A program made the translations under genes and the position numbers. Shown here piece after piece: positions 43,109 through 51,892 of a stretch of DNA of 64,000 nt (the stretch's first letter is position 1; every line of letters begins with the position of its first letter). The DNA is taken from the NCBI GenBank assembly GCA_019115145.1, contig DXED01000020.1, positions 1 to 64,000 on the forward strand. The letters run 5' to 3'. Below the pieces are notes generated by a model that saw only the letters and a program-made list of their open reading frames with translations, was not told where the DNA came from and searched no databases. This DNA comes from Claveliimonas intestinigallinarum. GTDB lineage: Bacteria; Bacillota; Clostridia; Lachnospirales; Lachnospiraceae.

Positions 43109-44269
43109 TCAGTCCAGTATGCTGTGGAGAGCCCGGACGCAGCGGTCAATCTCATCCTCTGTGTTGGAGGCGCTGAAGGCAAACCGGACCGTCCCCTGAG
43201 GGAAGGTGCCAAGAGCCCTGTGGGCCATGGGCGCGCAGTGGAGCCCGACCCGGGTCATGATGCCGTACTCCTGCTCCAGCCGGAAGGCAGTCACCGCATT
43301 GTCCCTTCCCTCAAAATCCAGAGACACAACGGCCACTCTCCCCTCTGTCCCCTGCCTTCCCGCGATGCGGACGGAAGGAAGCTTCTTCACCTCCTCCAGG
43401 AAATAGCCGGTCAGCTCCAGCTTCCTCCTGCGGATCGTCTCCAGCCCTGTCCTCTCCAGGTAGGAGAGGGCCGCGTGGAGGCCGATGATGCCGGGCAGGT
43501 TCATAGTGCCGCTCTCGTACTTGTCGGGCAGGGTGCGGGGCATGTCCAGGCTGTCAGAGCTGCTGCCCGTGCCCCCCGCGATGAGGGGCTCCATCTGCCC
43601 GTCCAGCCTGTCGGAGATGAGAAATCCGCCCACCCCCTGGGGGCCCAAAAGCCCCTTGTGGCCTGTGAAAGCCAGGAAATCCACGCAGGCCTCCTCCATG
43701 TGAAGGGGGATAGTCCCCGCGCTCTGGGCTGTGTCCACCACAAAGAAGACGCCCCTCTCCCGGCAGATCCGGCCAATCTCCTCCACAGGCACGATGGTAC
43801 CGCACACGTTGGAGGCGTGAAGGGCGATGACAGCCTTCGTATCCTTTCGGATCATCCCCGCCACGTCAGAGGCCCGCACATTCCCCTCCCGATCCGTGGG
43901 GATGCACTCCCAGGCCACGCCCTCCCTCTCCATGCACCGGAGGGGCCGCATGACCGCGTTGTGCTCCATCCCGGTGACAAGCACATGATCCCCTCTCTTC
44001 AGAAATCCCCGGATAAAATAGTTCAGGGAGTGGGTGATCCCCGGCGTAAAAATGACCCGACGGGAATTTTCCGCGTGGAAAAGCCGGGCCAGCTGATCCC
44101 TTGTATCCAGCACCGCCGCCTCCACCTCGTAGGCTCCCTCGTAATTTCCCCGGTTAATGTTGAAGGCCCCCTCTGTCAGGAGGTGCCCCACCGCCTCCGC
44201 CACTCCCGGTGCCTTGGGCCAGGAGGTGCTCCCGTTGTCAAAATAGATCCTGCCGTTTTCTCCTTCCAT
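43109..44269 (-). CDS. Class V aminotransferase-fold cysteine desulfurase
   Basis: A 386-residue PLP enzyme. The PLP lysine is in FTGHKGLLGPQG, the cofactor Asp in VVDTAQSAGT, and a SufS-like active-site cysteine in RVGLHCAPMAH. The family, TIGR01977-like, converts cysteine to alanine and enzyme-bound persulfide. Its position before the DUF3343/double-cubane operon suggests sulfur or selenium supply to those proteins. It is a single minus-strand gene, divergent from the thioesterase gene; a 179-base AT-rich spacer separates it from 42929. Confidence 0.85.
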   Translation of the reverse strand: MEGENGRIYFDNGSTSWPKAPGVAEAVGHLLTEGAFNINRGNYEGAYEVEAAVLDTRDQLARLFHAENSRRVIFTPGITHSLNYFIRGFLKRGDHVLVTGMEHNAVMRPLRCMEREGVAWECIPTDREGNVRASDVAGMIRKDTKAVIALHASNVCGTIVPVEEIGRICRERGVFFVVDTAQSAGTIPLHMEEACVDFLAFTGHKGLLGPQGVGGFLISDRLDGQMEPLIAGGTGSSSDSLDMPRTLPDKYESGTMNLPGIIGLHAALSYLERTGLETIRRRKLELTGYFLEEVKKLPSVRIAGRQGTEGRVAVVSLDFEGRDNAVTAFRLEQEYGIMTRVGLHCAPMAHRALGTFPQGTVRFAFSASNTEDEIDRCVRALHSILD

Positions 44270-44369
44270 ATTCCCCTGCCTCCTTTTCTTTCGCGCTGTG
44301 TACTGTACTCATTATAGGTCCTGCCGCTCATTCTGCGCAAGATGCTTCTTCAGGGATTATAAAAATGAC

Positions 44370-44398
44370 TTTTGCCGCGCCCCGCAAAGGGCTATAAT
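44370..44398 (+). promoter_or_regulatory. Predicted promoter of the thioesterase operon
   Basis: TATAAT at 44393-44398 lies about 33 bases before the ATG. At 17 bases upstream stands TTTTGC (44370-44375), a weak -35. Confidence 0.45.
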
Positions 44399-44430
44399 AG
44401 AGAGGAGTGAATAGAAGGAGGATTTATTCC

Positions 44431-45180
44431 ATGATCTACAGAAAAGAGTATTTTCCCCAGTTCCGCGAGTCCGACCACACCGGGCTTGTAGGAGCCGGCG
44501 GCTATTTTGAATATTTTCAGGACGCGGTGACCGCCTACATGCACACTCTAGGCAAGGGCAACGACACCCTGCCAGAGGACTATGGCATCTGCTGGGTCTT
44601 CACCAAATATAAACTCCACATCGAAAAGCGGACGGGCTATGACTCCCCCCTGGAGCTTGCCTCCTGGGTGGAAAATCCCCGCCCCTCAGTTCGGTTCCAC
44701 CAGGCCTTCACCGTCTCCCGGGGGCAGGAGCTCCTGGCCAAGGGGCGGATGGAGAGCTGCCTGTGCGACCTGAATGTCGGGAAAATCTGCACCCCGCAGG
44801 ACATCGACTATCCCACAGACACCGACGAGGGCACTGCCCTTGAGCTTCCTCCCTTCCAGCGTTTTCCCAAGACCGCGGAAGGCATGGAGCTCTGCTATAC
44901 CCACACTGTCCGCTACACGGACCTAGACAAGAGCCGCCACATGAACAACCAGAAGTACATTCCTCTCTTTCTCAACGCCTTTGATCTGGATTTCCAGATA
45001 GGAAAGCAGATCACAGACTTTGAGATCCACTACCTGCGGCAGTGCTTTGAAAAAGAACGCATTTCCATCTGGCGCGCAAAGAGAGCGCATGATTTTCTCC
45101 TGACGGGTGTAAAGGAGGACGGGACTTTGGCAGTCCAGGCCAGCATCACCTTCCGGGAGGAGGCGTGCAGCCATGCATAG
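44431..45180 (+). CDS. Acyl-ACP thioesterase
   Basis: A 249-residue double-hotdog enzyme of the FatA-like acyl-ACP thioesterase family. It releases fatty acids from acyl carrier protein. The N-terminal hotdog (YRKEYFPQFRESDHTGLVGA) and the C-terminal hotdog with RYTDLDKSRHMNNQKYIPLF, containing the conserved Asn/His of the second domain, are clear. The ATG at 44431 follows AGGAGGATTTATTCC; the frame extends eight codons upstream. It overlaps the radical SAM gene by eight bases. Confidence 0.88.
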   Translation: MIYRKEYFPQFRESDHTGLVGAGGYFEYFQDAVTAYMHTLGKGNDTLPEDYGICWVFTKYKLHIEKRTGYDSPLELASWVENPRPSVRFHQAFTVSRGQELLAKGRMESCLCDLNVGKICTPQDIDYPTDTDEGTALELPPFQRFPKTAEGMELCYTHTVRYTDLDKSRHMNNQKYIPLFLNAFDLDFQIGKQITDFEIHYLRQCFEKERISIWRAKRAHDFLLTGVKEDGTLAVQASITFREEACSHA

Positions 45181-46114
45181 TCCCCTGCCCCCCTCTGACA
45201 CAGCTCCCAATTTCGACCCATGTGACCTTTACCGGGACTGCACTCTCTGTCCCCGCATGTGCCATGCCAACCGGTATGTCCGGACCGGCATCTGCGGCTG
45301 CGGCCCCGAAATCAGGGCGGCCCGGGCGGCCCTCCACTTCTGGGAGGAGCCCTGCATCAGCGGTCAGGATGGCAGCGGCGCTGTCTTCTTCTCCGGCTGT
45401 ACGCTGAAGTGCTGCTACTGCCAGAACTATCCCATCAGCCGGGGGGAAGTGGGAAAGGCCATCTCACAGGAGCGGCTGGAAGAGATCTTTCTTGAGCTGC
45501 AGGACCAGGGCGCCCGAAACATCGACCTGATCACCGCCACCCAGTTTCTCCCCTCCATCCTGCCGGTCCTTGAGAAGGTACGCCCGAAGCTGCATATCCC
45601 TATCGTCTACAACTGCGGCGGCTACGAGAGAGTGGAGACGCTGCGGATGCTGGAGGGGTATGTGGACGTGTACCTGCCGGATCTTAAATATTTTTCTTCC
45701 GACAAGGCAAAAAAATATTCCGGCGCGCCGGATTACTTCCAGCACGCCTCCGCGGCTGTGGAGGAAATGATCCGGCAGACCGAAAAGCCTGTCTTTGACG
45801 AAAATGGGATACTGGTCCGAGGCACTCTCATACGGCACATGGTCCTCCCGGGCCAGAAGGAGGACTCCATCCGCCTGCTTGGCTGGATGGCGGAAAATCT
45901 TCCAAAGGGCGGCTTTCTCCTAAGTCTCCTGAGCCAGTACACTCCCTTCTTCAAGGCAGCAGAGCACCCTCAGATCAACCGCCGCCTCACCTCCTACGAA
46001 TATGGGAAAGTGCTGGACGCGGCCCTGGAGCTTGGTCTGGATACAGGCTACATGCAGGAGCGGTCCAGCGCCAGGGAAGAGTACACCCCTCCCTTTGACC
46101 TGGAGGGGTTGTAA
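45173..46114 (+). CDS. PflA-like radical SAM protein
   Basis: A 313-residue radical SAM protein. The motif is C-x3-C-x2-C in GCTLKCCYCQN (Cys76, 80, 83). Before it lies a cysteine-rich CTLCPRMCHANR and GICGCG block, as in PflX/PflA-related proteins, which could hold a second metal site. The substrate is unknown. The gene starts inside the thioesterase 3' end, so the two are translated together, but no functional link is evident. Confidence 0.85.
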   Translation: MHSPLPPSDTAPNFDPCDLYRDCTLCPRMCHANRYVRTGICGCGPEIRAARAALHFWEEPCISGQDGSGAVFFSGCTLKCCYCQNYPISRGEVGKAISQERLEEIFLELQDQGARNIDLITATQFLPSILPVLEKVRPKLHIPIVYNCGGYERVETLRMLEGYVDVYLPDLKYFSSDKAKKYSGAPDYFQHASAAVEEMIRQTEKPVFDENGILVRGTLIRHMVLPGQKEDSIRLLGWMAENLPKGGFLLSLLSQYTPFFKAAEHPQINRRLTSYEYGKVLDAALELGLDTGYMQERSSAREEYTPPFDLEGL

Positions 46115-46130
46115 AAGCAGGCAGGCTCTC

Positions 46131-46817
46131 CTATGAAACTGTCTCCCGGAGGAACCGATCCACCTCCCGGTTGAAGGCCTCCGGGTTCCCGGCCGCAATA
46201 AAGTGGTCGCCCGGGATGATGCGAAGCTCTGCCCCCGGTATCTCCGCCGCGATCAGCCTGGTGTGCTCCTCCCGTATCATATCCCTCTCCCCTGCGATCA
46301 CAAGCGTGGGGCTCTGGATGCTCCGGAGCTCCTCCTGTTCTATATTGGGATCCTTTACCATGAGCCGCAGCAGCTCCGCGTTGGCCCTGGCTTTCCCGCT
46401 GAAGTGGCCGAAAAAGGAGGCCGCGTAATACCCCAGGATAATGGGGATCTGGACCGACGGCTTCACTCCCCGGGACCACAGGTTGGCCCCGTTCAGGATG
46501 AGACGATCCACCCTTTCCGGATACCGCAGGGCAAAAATAATCGCGATATTTCCCCCGTCTGAAAATCCCAGAAGATCCGCTCTCTCGATCCCCATCTCCT
46601 CCACAAATTCCCGCAGATCCTCGGCGAACTGGCGGATGGTGAAGGGCGCGGGGCCCCGGGGCGATCTGCCGTGTCCCCTCGTGTCCACTGCGATGACCCG
46701 CCGCGTCTGTGAAAAATAGTCCATCTGGCTCTCAAAATAGCTGCTGTCCTCCCCGTTTCCGTGGAGGAGGATCAGGGGCTTGCCCTTGCCTTTTTCTTTG
46801 TAGTACAGGTGTGTCAT
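46131..46817 (-). CDS. Alpha/beta hydrolase
   Basis: A 228-residue alpha/beta hydrolase with oxyanion region LILLHGNGEDSS, nucleophile elbow GFSDGGN, catalytic Asp in IAGERDMI and His in IPGDHFIA. Family enzymes include esterases and other hydrolases; the substrate is not predictable. The ATG at 46817 is preferred over a TTG two codons upstream. It is convergent with the radical SAM gene, separated by only 16 bases. Confidence 0.88.
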   Translation of the reverse strand: MTHLYYKEKGKGKPLILLHGNGEDSSYFESQMDYFSQTRRVIAVDTRGHGRSPRGPAPFTIRQFAEDLREFVEEMGIERADLLGFSDGGNIAIIFALRYPERVDRLILNGANLWSRGVKPSVQIPIILGYYAASFFGHFSGKARANAELLRLMVKDPNIEQEELRSIQSPTLVIAGERDMIREEHTRLIAAEIPGAELRIIPGDHFIAAGNPEAFNREVDRFLRETVS

Positions 46818-47031
46818 AAGCAAATTCTCTCCTGTGTTTTCAATGGATTTTTATTGCACATGTAAAATTTTTTATGTCTCCACATCTTGTCAGAGAAATA
46901 CTGTTTTGGTCGAATAAAAACAGGCACTGTCAGGAAAACGGTAGGCGGTTAGTCCTTCAACAGAGGGACTGAACCCTCTGATTACATAGAAATCTCTGAA
47001 AAGGGAAATCTGCGGAAAGGAGGGCTGACTT

Positions 47032-47124
47032 ATGAGTGATTTCGAAATGCTCTCCCTCGTACTAATGATACTGAGCATCATTGTTACGATCTTGATAGCG
47101 TATATCAATCATACAAAAAAGTAA
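47032..47124 (+). CDS. Putative holin-like mini-toxin (type I toxin-antitoxin)
   Basis: A 30-residue peptide starting MSDFEMLSLVLMILSIIV, with one hydrophobic helix and a basic end INHTKK. This is the pattern of the putative holin-like toxins of Firmicutes (TxpA-type). AAAGGAGGGCTGACTT is a strong ribosome site. The upstream leader contains GGTT-AGTCC pairing with GGACT-GAACC (near 46950-46980), which could limit translation. The stop codon lies inside the left arm of a perfect terminator. An antisense RNA antitoxin would be expected over this 3' end but cannot be proved by eye. Confidence 0.7.
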   Translation: MSDFEMLSLVLMILSIIVTILIAYINHTKK

Positions 47125-47157
47125 CCGCCCTCGGCAAAGGTTTTCGGTTACTTTTTT
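47115..47157 (+). terminator. Terminator of the mini-toxin gene
   Basis: AAAAAAGTAACCG (47115-47127) pairs exactly with CGGTTACTTTTTT (47145-47157). Thirteen base pairs, T-run on both strands, so an antisense RNA could end here as well. Confidence 0.85.
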
Positions 47158-47297
47158 GATACCTTAAATTCTTTGGACCAGCCGCTTATCGGCAGTGTCT
47201 TTTTCTAGTCTCATTCTATCAAAGGATTATCTGCTTGTCAAATTCCAACTTTCCATAAGAGTATTTCTACTTTTAAAAATGTTTTTATGCAATCCTT

Positions 47298-48455
47298 TTA
47301 ATCTTCCCCTGCAACCTGCTGAATATAGATATCATTTTCATCCATTAGGCATTTGACCGGCTTATTATACAGTTTGTTCACCATTTGAATATTTTTAACA
47401 AATGGGACTGTGACGTTCATATGTTTTTGTATCAGACCATTTAAAGCATCTATAGTTCGGTCTTCCTTATATTCTCCCAACTTGTCTCCTGCTTTAATCA
47501 GGTTTTCGTCCAATTGAGATTTACTAATAATGGGAACCTTGGCAACAATGTTCCCCATAAACTTACTCGCAGTTGCTAGTCCGGTTATCATTCCAGACTG
47601 AACGGATGATTTTGAATAAGACTCCATCAAATTATAGCACTCTGTATAAAGTATCCGATACTGATAAGAGTATTCTGCGATACAGTGTTCAACATTGTTC
47701 AAATAATCTTCGTTAAAATTCCCTAACAACATCACTTCCAGAAAAGTAGAATATGCATATAAATACAATGCCAGTTGATAATCTTTAAATTGTGTCTGCA
47801 TTTTTTTCAATATACTTTTGACTTCCAAATCACTGTGAATAGAAGAACGTTTTTTCAGTCCTTTAGCAATCTGCTCTCGACAAAGAACAATGCTTGCATC
47901 TGCTTCCTTTTTAATCTCTTGAACGAGAATATGTTTATTTGTCTTATACTTCTCGTTCTCCCAATTATACTTAAAATTATTTATTATATCCTCAAGAACA
48001 TTTAAATTTCCCTGAAGCGTTGCGCGTTCTTTTTCTTCTAGAAATTGCAAAATTTCTTCCTGGGTTTCCTGTATTGTATCTAATTTCTTTTCGATATTCA
48101 TTAGGGCAGCAGCCATAAACAACATGGTCGGGTCACAGGCGAGCGTTGTCATCCGTGCTTGTCCTCCGCCAACACCTCCGGTAGAAGATTTCAAACTACC
48201 AACAAACTCCGTGCTTCCGCTGGCGTTGAACATCTGTTTTCCCATCGTGTTCACAAAATAGATACCTGATCCACCACTACCGCTAATAGCCGTCTGAATT
48301 GCCGTTGTCAAAGGCCGGAACGCAACGCCAAGCGCACAGAGATCTGACAAGGGAATTTTTGTAGTATGAGTCATTTCAAAATCAAGTTTTGACCTTATCG
48401 GAAGCACCTCGACATTCATCATAACTTGCAAATCTTTCTCAGACTCATTATTCAT
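47298..48455 (-). CDS. AT-rich orphan protein with glycine-rich and coiled-coil parts, unknown function
   Basis: A 385-residue protein I do not recognise. Near residues 50-75 lies a Gly/Ser-rich, mildly hydrophobic stretch (TAISGSGGSGIYFVNTMG), then GGVGGGQARMTT. Residues about 118-150 form a coiled coil (NIEKKLDTIQETQEEILQFL), and the rest is mainly helical with no catalytic motif. A second weakly hydrophobic part is near TGLATASKFMGNIVAKVP. Composition is much more AT-rich than its neighbours, so it was probably acquired. It lies beside the mini-toxin gene. AGGAGGTTAAATATT precedes the ATG. Confidence 0.7.
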   Translation of the reverse strand: MNNESEKDLQVMMNVEVLPIRSKLDFEMTHTTKIPLSDLCALGVAFRPLTTAIQTAISGSGGSGIYFVNTMGKQMFNASGSTEFVGSLKSSTGGVGGGQARMTTLACDPTMLFMAAALMNIEKKLDTIQETQEEILQFLEEKERATLQGNLNVLEDIINNFKYNWENEKYKTNKHILVQEIKKEADASIVLCREQIAKGLKKRSSIHSDLEVKSILKKMQTQFKDYQLALYLYAYSTFLEVMLLGNFNEDYLNNVEHCIAEYSYQYRILYTECYNLMESYSKSSVQSGMITGLATASKFMGNIVAKVPIISKSQLDENLIKAGDKLGEYKEDRTIDALNGLIQKHMNVTVPFVKNIQMVNKLYNKPVKCLMDENDIYIQQVAGED

Positions 48456-48644
48456 AATATTTAACCTCCTATATATCTATTTATTAGAGAACTTGTAATT
48501 CAGGATTTTCTGCAAAGACTTTTTCAGAACGTTTCCATTTTTACAATCATCCCCTGACAAGCTGATATAGATTTTCCCTGCTTTGCCATTCTAAAAATCA
48601 CTCCAAATCCCTGTAACTCAAACATTTTCAGAGATTTCTGAAGT

Positions 48645-49847
48645 CTATTTTTCATGCACCACCTGAAAAACATAAAACTTCAGATAATAGCTCTCATCCG
48701 CCGCCCACAGGATCGGATGATCCGGCGCCTGGGTCCGGAACTCTACCTGCCGCAGGCGCACGTGGGCGTTCCTGGCCGCCTCCCGGATGGTCTTTGTAAA
48801 GAGCTCAAAATCCATAAAGTGGGAGCAGGAGCAGGTGGCGAGAAAGCCGCCGTCCTTCACCAGCTTCATGCCCCGCAGATTGATCTCCCGGTAGCCCTTC
48901 ACCGCGTTTTTGATGGAACTTCTGGACTTTGTGAAGGCCGGCGGGTCCAGCACTACCACATCGTACTTCTCTCCCTTCTCCACCAGGGAGGGAAGCAGGT
49001 CAAACACGTCCGCCTCAAGAAATTCCACCCGATCTGACAGTCCGTTTAGCTCTGCGTTCTCCCGGGCCTGAGCCACCGCAAGGCCGGAGGCGTCCACACC
49101 GAGGACGCTCTTGGCCCCGGCAACCCCCGCGTTCAGGGCAAAGGAGCCTGTGTGGGTAAAGCAGTCCAGTACCCGGGCTCCCCGGCACAGCTTCTGGATA
49201 GCCAGCCGGTTGTATTTCTGGTCCAGGAAAAATCCGGTCTTCTGTCCGTCCTTGACATCCACAATGTATTTGACTCCATTCTCCTCTATATGGACAAAGG
49301 TGTCAAAGGGCTCCCCGAGAAAGCCCTTTGTCTTTCTCATACCCTCTTTTTCTCTCTCCTTGGCGTCGCTCCTCTCGTAGATGCCCCGGATCTCGACGCC
49401 GTCCTCTGCCAGGAGTTCCTTCAGCATGCAAAGCAGCCTCTCCTTGTACCTGTCCATTCCGAGGGCCAGGCACTGGAAGACGAGCACGTCCGAGAACTTG
49501 TCCACCACCAGGCCCGGCAGGAAATCCGCCTCCCCGAAGACGATCCGGCAGCTCCCTGTGTCCACAGTCCTTTTCCGGTACTCCCAGGCATCCCGCAGGC
49601 GTCCCCGGAAAAAGTCCTCATCGATCTCCTGGTCCGGGTTTCTTGTCAGCATACGGATGCGTATTTTGGAGTGCATATTGATAAAGCCCCGTCCCATGGG
49701 ATAGCCGTCAAAGTCATGGACCATCACAACATCCCCATTCTCAAAGGCTCCTGTCACGCTGTCTATCTCATTGTCAAAAATCCAGGCGCCCCCCGCCTTC
49801 AGCGTGCGCCCTTCTCCTTTTTTCAGTACTGCCAATGCTAAACTCAT
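48645..49847 (-). CDS. rlmI: 23S rRNA cytosine-5 methyltransferase, RlmI family
   Basis: A 400-residue protein: N-terminal PUA domain (about 1-75), an EEHEE-type middle part, and a C-terminal Rossmann methyltransferase (about 190-395). SAM-site residues are VLDCFTHTGSFALNAG, and the motif IV VVLDPPAFTKS and CSCSHF cysteine are present. RlmI methylates C1962 of 23S rRNA in E. coli; the exact site here is by analogy. AGGAG precedes the ATG. The IS110 element lies upstream, so its native promoter may have been displaced. Confidence 0.9.
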   Translation of the reverse strand: MSLALAVLKKGEGRTLKAGGAWIFDNEIDSVTGAFENGDVVMVHDFDGYPMGRGFINMHSKIRIRMLTRNPDQEIDEDFFRGRLRDAWEYRKRTVDTGSCRIVFGEADFLPGLVVDKFSDVLVFQCLALGMDRYKERLLCMLKELLAEDGVEIRGIYERSDAKEREKEGMRKTKGFLGEPFDTFVHIEENGVKYIVDVKDGQKTGFFLDQKYNRLAIQKLCRGARVLDCFTHTGSFALNAGVAGAKSVLGVDASGLAVAQARENAELNGLSDRVEFLEADVFDLLPSLVEKGEKYDVVVLDPPAFTKSRSSIKNAVKGYREINLRGMKLVKDGGFLATCSCSHFMDFELFTKTIREAARNAHVRLRQVEFRTQAPDHPILWAADESYYLKFYVFQVVHEK

Positions 49848-49999
49848 ATCTTTTCTCCTCGTATAATAAGCCTGTACCCCAGATATACAGGGGTGGGATT
49901 ATTCACTTTTAATGGTATAGAGGAGTCATCCCTCCGGAGGTTCTCTCCCTGATTTTCATCCCCTATACTGTTTACATGTTACTCATATTGCCAAGTTTT

Positions 50000-51600
50000 C
50001 CCGGACGTTTATAATAGAGTCCATAGGAATGTCCCAAAGGGTACCGCTGTTTCTCCTTGCAAGTTGCACGGTATGTGTTTCCTCACATCCCTGTCTCCAT
50101 TGCTTAGATAGCTTGCGCCCTTGGCTCCACACTTCAGATGCTTACACAAATGTTGCACCTGTCCCGTCAGCTTCCAGCAGGGTATTTTCGGGGCTTTAAT
50201 GCTGATTACGCGAGGTTGCATGGTGTGGTGGTCCGGGATCCAGCCCTTGGCTTTCCTTCCATCAAATCGAAAGGAGGTGATACTGTGAAGAACCGTATGA
50301 AATTCGATCACCTTTCAACGCTTTGTGTCGGCCTTGACATCGGTTCCCGCATCAACTTTCTTACTGCTCTCAACTTTGATTCAGACCGGCTCATCAACAT
50401 GCGCCCTGTTCCCAATGCGTCCAACGGTGTGGAAGCTATGGAGTCTATGATCCTTGCTGTTCTGGAGGCAAATCCCCAGTTCAGATATCTTCTGATCGCC
50501 ATGGAGTCCACCAGTTTCTACGGCGTCCATGTGGCGAATTATCTCTCCACCACTGACAAGCTCAAACCATATGGTGTTAAGGTTTTTTGCCTGAATCCGA
50601 AAACGATTGCCAACTACAGGAAATCTTTCACTGGACTTGGCAAAAACGATGGCATTGACTCTTTTATCGTTGCCGATTATGTCCGTGCCGGACGGATCAA
50701 CATCGAGCCCTGGCGCGGTGCCCAGTATCTTGCCCTGCAGCGTCTCACAAGGCAGCGCAGGCACATCAATGAAGCGATTGCCAGGGAGAAGAACTATGTC
50801 CTGAACAACGTCTTCCTAAAGTTCAGTGAGTTTGCTCTCCTCAGCGGCGAGGAAAGCCCTGTTTCCGATAAATTCAGCGCTACTGCCGAAGCAATCCTGA
50901 CTGAGTACAAGACTACGGAGGATATCGCCAATGCCCCTTTAAAAGAACTAATCGACTTTATCTCCGCTTCCGGACATGGCAGGTTCTCTGATCCGGATCA
51001 AGTGGCCAGCCTGCTTCAAAAAGCAGCCCGTAACTCTTACCGGTTGGATAAGGCACTGTATGAACCGATCACCACATCCATCGCCTGTTCCTTTAACTGC
51101 ATCCGTGCTTTTGAAAAAGAGCAGAAAGCTCTCGATAAAGCCATTGCCGCAACGGTCGCAGGGTTAAATCCTACGGAGTACCAGATCCTGAAATCCATTC
51201 CGGGGATTGGACCCGTTTATGCCGCAGGGATCCTTGCTGAAATAGGGTCTGTACGCTGTTTTAACAGCAACAACGCCTTGGCAAAATACAGCGGCATCAT
51301 CTGGAGAGACAACCAGTCCGGTGAGTTTGATTCTGAGGACACACCGATGATGAAAGCAGGGAACCGATACCTGAGATACTACCTGATCCAGGCTGCTGGC
51401 AGTGTGGTTAGATACTGTCCGGAATACACGGATTACTACAACAAAAAATTTGCTGAAGTTCCCAAACATCAGCACAAGCGTGCACTCGCGTTGACCGCCC
51501 GTAAATTAATACGTCTGATTTTTGGTCTGCTGGACAAGAATCAACTCTACTCTCCGGCAAAGAGTAGGTAATCGTATACCGAACTTTTTTCTTGCGGTTT
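50000..51600 (+). mobile_element. IS110-family insertion sequence (ends not resolved)
   Basis: The element is defined by its complete transposase gene. IS110 elements lack clear terminal repeats, so the ends given are rough. The 437-base stretch 49848-50284 before the transposase has no gene; it contains several short stems, for example CCTGTA with TACAGG near 49871-49893 and TACCG with CGGTA near 50041-50071. In IS110-group elements the upstream non-coding end encodes a bridge RNA, and this stretch is a candidate for it. The 51572-51799 stretch after the gene is AT-rich, with no gene visible. Confidence 0.6.
50285..51571 (+). CDS. IS110-family transposase
   Basis: A 428-residue DEDD recombinase. 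The N-terminal RuvC-like domain has LCVGLDIGS, LIAMESTSFYG and GKNDGIDSFIVADYV. The C-terminal Tnp20 domain has SIPGIGPVYAAGILAEIG and the catalytic-serine region near KYSGI. The start is a GTG at 50285 behind AAAGGAGGTGATACT; the open frame further up is non-coding leader. Full length and unbroken, so possibly active. Confidence 0.93.
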   Translation: MKNRMKFDHLSTLCVGLDIGSRINFLTALNFDSDRLINMRPVPNASNGVEAMESMILAVLEANPQFRYLLIAMESTSFYGVHVANYLSTTDKLKPYGVKVFCLNPKTIANYRKSFTGLGKNDGIDSFIVADYVRAGRINIEPWRGAQYLALQRLTRQRRHINEAIAREKNYVLNNVFLKFSEFALLSGEESPVSDKFSATAEAILTEYKTTEDIANAPLKELIDFISASGHGRFSDPDQVASLLQKAARNSYRLDKALYEPITTSIACSFNCIRAFEKEQKALDKAIAATVAGLNPTEYQILKSIPGIGPVYAAGILAEIGSVRCFNSNNALAKYSGIIWRDNQSGEFDSEDTPMMKAGNRYLRYYLIQAAGSVVRYCPEYTDYYNKKFAEVPKHQHKRALALTARKLIRLIFGLLDKNQLYSPAKSR

Positions 51601-51799
51601 TGTCGCAGGCCTATTTGTTGTACCCTTTTTTATCTGTTTTCATTGAAATCTTTTTTTATCACCTCTTGACATATCACCAAATTGCTATACCCTCTGTCTT
51701 ATATTTTATCCTGTACTTTTTGTTCTGTCTGCTATCCATGTCATCATACCATATTTCTCCATTTTTTTCACTCTGTATCAGAGCCATGTATATCCGGTC

Positions 51800-51841
51800 T
51801 TGAGTTTTCCGCCTGACAGAGCTATACTTATAGGCGGAAAA
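51800..51841 (+). promoter_or_regulatory. Ferritin promoter with overlapping inverted repeat
   Basis: TTGAGT (51800-51805) and TATACT (51823-51828) are 17 bases apart. TTTTCCGCCT (51805-51814) and AGGCGGAAAA (51832-51841) are exact complements that flank the -10 and the start point, a natural place for a repressor to bind. A small CTCCC-n4-GGGAG hairpin follows in the leader. Confidence 0.6.
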
Positions 51842-51892
51842 TACAGCAGCCTCCCCTACGGGAGATGCGGACACAAAAGGAGATGCTTTTAT

